Origin: Trichosphaerium sp. ATCC 40318
Lineage: Eukaryota; Discosea; Flabellinia; Trichosidae
Assembly: GCA_038496445.1 (NCBI GenBank)
Contig: JALMLS010000621.1
Span: forward strand, 1 to 64,000
Direction: 5' to 3'
Length of the DNA: 64,000 bases
This document shows positions 59,279 to 64,000 of this stretch, in pieces. Made by a program: the position numbers and the translations under genes. Below the pieces are notes generated by a model that saw only the letters and a list, made by a program, of their open reading frames with translations, was not told where the DNA came from and did no database searches. Position 1 is the first letter of the stretch, and each line of letters begins with the position of its first letter.

Positions 59279-60787
59279 ATGCACTCACAGGAAGAGTTCT
59301 TACAAGTAGGCTCAAAATTTTATGCAGAACCATTCAACTCGGATTCATGGCTAAAAATGCCAATGTACGTCTATGAGAAAGCCGTACAATTACTATATAT
59401 GTACCAGTCAACGTTACTGAAGTTTATTCACCATTACATTTAGGAATGCGCTTGTAACCTTTCTCTACATAGGCGTGGGTGTACGTCATGCTCTTCTAAG
59501 CTATAAAATCTAATAAATTGGCCTCAGATTTATTGGATGATGAGGAACAAGAGCCAACAGGTTTACTTTACTATATACAGCATAATGGCAATACTATATG
59601 GCCCAATACAATTTTTTCGTATAGTCACACAACACAAACTACTGGCACTCGCTGATCGATGGGTACGCGTAATGTTAGCGAACAAACGCAATTTCAGTGG
59701 TCTCACAAGTTAGACCCCAAAATGTCTTTCAAAAAATACAAACAACCCCAAAACTATGTCCTAAGGCGCTTATCTCACTCTTGCTCAGCTTAGCTTGCCT
59801 TTCTTTGCCACAATATGGGCCTGGAATATAGGTATGTTCATCCTGTGATTAAGAGTATTGCAGTACTTGTCAACCATATAGCCTGTACTGCAATTTACGA
59901 ATTTGTTTGTTTTTGCTTGCTAACTTTTTACGAACAGGCATTTTTTTGAATTTTCGCGATAACAACGTGACATTGCTGTCAATTGCTCATATTCCATCTT
60001 TGATACTTTATGCATTTACTCTGGTATTTAATACAGGGTTTGGGGTACGTTATATTGGTAGATAACGAAAAGCCAGGCAGTTTTTTCGAATAGAAAATAC
60101 CAAACTGGTTTTTTTTTCGGGCTAAATATCACCCGTTTTATTTTTTTTAATTCGTTGCTTTTCAAATGCCTTTCTACGCGTGCGTGTTGTACGTGTAATT
60201 AATCTCTGTTTTTTTTTATGTAGCTTGCATTGTGGTTCAATGTTATCGTCACTGTTTTGTCCACGTTGATTACATTAACAATTGTTGAACGTCTTACACG
60301 AAGAGCTATGTTTCGCTATTTCTCATACTCACTGCTGAATTGCACAGGGTATGTCGGCTTTTTATAATTTTTTAAAAATGACGTAAACCGTGACATTTAA
60401 TAATCGACGAATTATAGCTTGCTCATTGCTAAATACGCTGACCATGCCATATCTGATTTTTCTCACATGATCTTCGGTACGCGTAAAATAAAAACACATT
60501 GCTCTACAAAACCCCAAAATTATACTCAGCGCTGTTACGTAACCTTGTGGCGATAATGACAGTGTTTTATTGAATTCCTTGTTTTTTTGTGAGCGCGTAG
60601 ACGATGTGTCTCTAATCGGTTTTTCTCTTCAGGAACAAAGCATATTTCTGGCCATTTGATATCTACTGTTTGTGCTGCTATACAGATTCATCTCGTTTTA
60701 AAGTTTTTTGAGACATATCATAAACGAGAACTACGGCCACGAAAGGCTCCTCACCGAACACACTCAAGATTCCTATGGACAGATTGA
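59279..60787 (+). CDS. TMEM187-like multi-pass membrane protein
   Basis: About seven exons with clean joins: MHSQEEFLQVGSKFYAEPFN, LKMPMNALVTFLYIGVG | IYWMMRNKSQQVYFTIYSIM, AILYGPIQFFRIVTQHKLLA, LADRW | LSLPFFATIWAWNIG. Then SLILYAFTLVFNTGFG, LALWFNVIVTVLSTLITLTI, LLNCTGLLIAKYADHAISDF and GTKHISGHLISTVCAAIQIH, ending HSRFLWTD and TGA. The blocks HYAEAP...MPFNSLVN, LLYGPVQWLR, QWLTLPIFAW, KLCDH and LTGHFWSKVCDVLQFHF of animal TMEM187 line up in order. About six or seven TM helices. The family's function is unknown; it is weakly reminiscent of CREST-type membrane hydrolases (conserved D and HxxGH), which is inference. Confidence 0.75.
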
Positions 60788-61620
60788 GTTGTACACCAAA
60801 AACAAAACCAAACGTTTTTTTATTCCACAAAAAAGTCCTCACATGGCTTTTTTGTTTGAAGGTTGTTTTTATCAACCATCTTCTATTGTACAATCTTAAA
60901 TAAAAAACATTTTTCCAAAAAAGTCACAGGAGTTCAACGAGGCTCAAGTTCTTGGGACAGTTTAAACAATCTCGCTCAAACAAAACAAATCTTGATAGCT
61001 ACCCTTATGATGCTAAAACAGGCACGATAGCAAAGGCATATGTAATGCTCTTTAAAACCAAAAAAAAAACCAACTATCACTATTGCTGACACATGGTGGA
61101 CGCTGGCGCAAACCTCAAGCTCACCAAGTAAAAATACGGTGATTCCTCCATCCAACCGGTCTACAATACAAACAGATGTTCAGGTACGGTACGTTGCAGG
61201 TAAACGCTGAGCACCTAAACTGCAAAGAATAAACTTCACGTAGAACTAGTTTCATTTGCTTCGCGCGTAGCCACGTACTAAAATTACAGTGTAAAATAAA
61301 CGCTTGCAACAGCATCTGCGAACGCGAACAATTGCACGATTTATTCATAGATGCAACTACCGACTTCAAACGCAAAATTCTGTGAGGGCTCCCTCACGTG
61401 CCACGCCTTTATTTGTTTGGTGTGCCATTTCGCGTGCATTTCCTAAATTCTCTGAGGCGCATTTCTTTGTGGTGCCGATTCACTTTGTTTTCCTAATTCA
61501 GTAAAAAAAGCATGTTTTTATCAAAGTTATGAAAACTATCGGTTGGACGATTACCGCCAACTTGCTTCACTTAGTTCAACTTAACAGATTTCTTACCTCG
61601 TGCATTACTGTAACAAGACT

Positions 61621-62581
61621 ATGGCCAATTTATTTCGTACAATCGCTCGCTTTGCTAGAACTGCGTACAGAAAGTGTACTTTACAAGGTACGGGTTGGGC
61701 GACGATAATGTCGGCAAAGCCATTGGGAAGTAGTGAGAGGTGTCGTGTGTTAAAAGCGCGACGAAATGATAATGGACAGAGTGTAGCTCTCAAAATTATC
61801 GAAACGGCTAATAGAAGCACAGATGAGTATGAGGAGGACGCTGAGGCACTTGTAAGCACTTTTTCCTTTTATTAGGTTTTTATTTTTACACCAACCGGCA
61901 CAAATACTTACTCGACTTCTCTAGGAGCGCGAATATGACTTCGCAAGCAGTCTCAAGTGTAAAGGCGTTGTCAAACCCTTGAAGTTTCTGAGTGGTGACC
62001 ATGGAGTTGCGATAGCAATGCCTAGAGCTTATGGATCTGTGTTGGATGTGTTTGCCAATCCTTCAATCGACACTGTGGCGGTTGTAGCTGAGAGTACGTT
62101 ATCTACGCTCACACAACTACACAGAGAAGGTGTAGTGCATAACAACATCACGCCAGATAACATCTTGGTGTTCCCTTCAATGGACATAATGCTCACTGAT
62201 TTTGGCGCTTCTGGGTATGTAAAGGATACCAGAAAGCTCAAAACCTTTAAGGGCACTCCTGGTTATGTGTTGCCGTCTGTTGAGCGCAAAGGGTACACAA
62301 CGCAGAATGACCTTTACGCAGTCGGTGTGACGACAATGCGTATCGCATTAGGCGACGAATACGTGCCTTGCGATGAGTACTCTGGTGAAGGTGAGTTCGA
62401 GGTTAACCGCCTCTGCTTTCAAAAGTTGAAGGAAGTATTCCTGAAACGCTTTGAGCACTCGCTTCACCATGATGAGTGCTTGCTAGTCGATTTTGTTCAG
62501 GCTTGCCTGGAACCATCAACCGAGTATCAGAGTGCGTCGGATTTGATGGAACATGATTTCATCTCATTAGCGTATGACTGA
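61621..62581 (+). CDS. Protein-kinase-like protein lacking the catalytic Asp (pseudokinase)
   Basis: Two exons (61621-61851 and 61925-62581) joined by a GTAAGC...CTCTAG intron. The protein starts MANLFRTIARFARTAYRKCT and is about 295 aa. The start at MANLF is preferred; an open frame upstream has only an alternative start. Kinase marks: glycine-loop-like LGSSERCRVLKA; VALKIIE (the VAIK lysine); catalytic loop VHNNITPDNIL where HRDLKPEN is expected; LTDFGASGYV (DFG present); and GTPGYVLPSVE (APE-like). Replacement of HRD Asp by Asn and of the loop Lys by Thr predicts weak or no phosphotransfer, while nucleotide and metal binding may persist. The intact frame and a near-identical copy suggest a recent duplication. 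An organellar targeting helix at the N-terminus is possible. Confidence 0.8.
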
Positions 62582-63109
62582 AGGTCGGTGTAGAATCTCT
62601 TGGGATGCCATTGTTTTTGGCAAAGGAGTTTTTTTTTCAGAGAGTTTTTTTAAATTGTAGGTGGGATCTTTGGTTTTGGGTTGTGGTATGAACCAAAGAT
62701 CTTCTCTCATTTCTCTCTATATTTATGTTTTTAAAGGGTACCCTTGTTGGTTTGGTATTGTGGGACGAACCAAAAGGGCTAGACCTAATTTTTTTTTTAT
62801 TTTTTATTGGATTACTTTTTTTATTTTTTAGGTGTTTTCTGTTTCCTTGATCGTATTGTGTGTGTGCGTGACAGGTTATTCTGTAACAGTTTGCCTCTTT
62901 AATAAAATAATTATTCGTTTGATAACATTGGAAGTTGTTGTTTGTTCATAGTCATTGCCATTCATCGTTGCATTCTCAGTTTTTTTTCTTGTCTTGTTTT
63001 CACAATTGAGCCATTCTATTTCAAAACTCATTGAAGTGTCATTATAAAACGTTGATAAATATATTGCATGCATATGAGACGATGCAAGAGAAGCGTAGAA
63101 TATCGCAGC

Positions 63110-63600
63110 TTTGAAAACAAATAAAAAAAGCATTATTGTTTGTACTTATTGTTACCTTGAGGCTTATTTTTTTGCACTCAACTGGTAGCTGCCAACAATC
63201 TTTATGTATTGTACATTGCTTTTTTTAATATTGCTGTAACCTTTTAAGGACGGGAAATCATACAGGCGTCCACCTCAGCCAGCTACTGCCGAGGTTTTGG
63301 GAGTTTTTGTTGGAATTGTCAATTCCTTTTTTTTTTTGTTTTGTTTTTCTCGCAGATGACAAATCTGCTGTCGAGAGAAAGTACCAAAGTATTTCTTTTT
63401 ATCATACCAAATACTTGATAGGAAAAAAATTGTGGTAACACCTAAAGTAGTCCACATATCCTCTGGGCACTGCTAAACACTCAAAACGTTGTTTTTCTCA
63501 TTGTTGCGTTTTGCAAATCAATCAGAAATTTGAACCACTTTTCGATCTTGCATCAAACACAAATACTCGAATTTCGATATAGACGTTTACTTTAGTACCC
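63110..63600 (-). repeat. Repeat A, copy 2
   Basis: Collinear with 37915-38470 and inverted relative to 27460-27920. The same two palindromes are present; the second has lost its outer pairs to a T-run. See copy 1. Confidence 0.85.
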
Positions 63601-63754
63601 TTTTGGTTTATGTAACTGTACAAACGGCACTACAAGGATGCAAAAACCACAACGCCAAAAGCAAAGCGATTTGCAAGTGCTGCAAAAAACAATACCAAGT
63701 GCGTGCTCGGATAATTGCTTCAGCTTAGGTAGTAGTCAAAAAAAATGATAAGCG

Positions 63755-63970
63755 TTACACGCCTGTCAGAAGTATCTTGCAAAAGTACATTGTCCCATAA
63801 CATCCAGTCGCAGTGGGTTACAGCGTATCCATCGCAGTAGACTAAGCGTACAGAATGCATGTCTTTCTACATCCTTGACAAGTCAGTGTCGATCCAGAGG
63901 TTGTAGTGTTGGCACAAATAATCGATAGGCATGAAACAACACAGATGAGGGTTACAGAAGTACGTGTCAT
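63755..63970 (-). pseudogene. Truncated 5' fragment of the PAN/Apple protein gene
   Basis: Reading the minus strand from the ATG at 63970 gives the signal-peptide region and the start of the first PAN domain, with landmarks AAGATGACACGTACT, CTCTGGATCGACACTGACTT and GTCAAGGATGTAGAAA. Small deletions break the frame, and similarity to 26054-26290 ends near 63755. Sequence upstream of the ATG also matches copy 1, to about 63995. Confidence 0.8.
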
Positions 63971-64000
63971 CTTGTTTTAGGGTTATCGTCAATTGTCATG

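Larger units (their letters stand above)
60940..63996. repeat. Segmental duplication, copy 2 (inverted relative to 26-30 kb)
   Basis: In order: kinase 5' flank, intact pseudokinase gene, its 3' flank (GGTACCCTTGTTGGTTTGGT), repeat A (63110-63600) and a PAN-gene 5' fragment. It matches copy 1 read backward over about 3 kb, apart from indels, the inversion in copy 1, and loss of most of the PAN gene here. Confidence 0.85.

Overview
The window is nuclear DNA from a compact, AT-rich, intron-rich eukaryote, most likely a protist. The signs are many short GT-AG introns (about 30-90 nt) with GTACGT-like donors and T-rich acceptors, a U6 snRNA, and a eukaryotic gene set (TRM10, a TCERG1/CA150-like elongation regulator, an IIC Na+/K+-type P-ATPase, a GATA factor, a Mei2-like RRM protein, a small Tim chaperone, an ML/NPC2-like lipid-binding protein). 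A protein that closely follows animal TMEM187, together with the Na+/K+-type pump, hints at an opisthokont/holozoan relative. That placement is inference only. Exon joins were made by eye, so gene ends are firmer than internal exon borders.

Layout. 0-8.4 kb holds the end of a gene with an RVRF (PP1-docking-like) tail, an F-box/LRR gene, and the head-to-head pair TRM10 (-) and TCERG1-like (+). A tRNA-Asn(GTT) sits inside a TCERG1 intron. 9.1-22.7 kb holds the most interesting object: a DDE (DDE_Tnp_4/Harbinger-like) transposase gene split in two by a ~12.55 kb element. The element is bordered by AGTACT on both sides and has inverted, array-like ends. It carries a multi-exon Tnp2/CACTA-like transposase with an N-terminal zinc finger, plus three or more unrecognised genes. 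Two of those have expanded low-complexity repeats.

23-32 kb holds a Thr/Pro-stalked membrane protein, a secreted triple PAN/Apple-like protein, and a rearranged pseudokinase copy. 30-46 kb holds a GATA factor, several tiny multi-exon genes, a Mei2-like RRM protein, U6, a second F-box/LRR gene, a four-TM protein and an ML-domain protein. 47.7-52.6 kb is the Na+/K+-ATPase-like alpha subunit. 54-61 kb holds a small Tim, a protein with about eleven YGxF-type motifs, small Cys-rich genes and the TMEM187-like gene. 61-64 kb holds the intact pseudokinase and a decayed PAN 5' fragment. This last block is an inverted duplicate of 26-30 kb, and a third partial copy of its tail lies at 38 kb.

The genes do not form one pathway. 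The common theme is a gene-dense housekeeping region invaded by nested transposons and reshaped by inverted segmental duplication.
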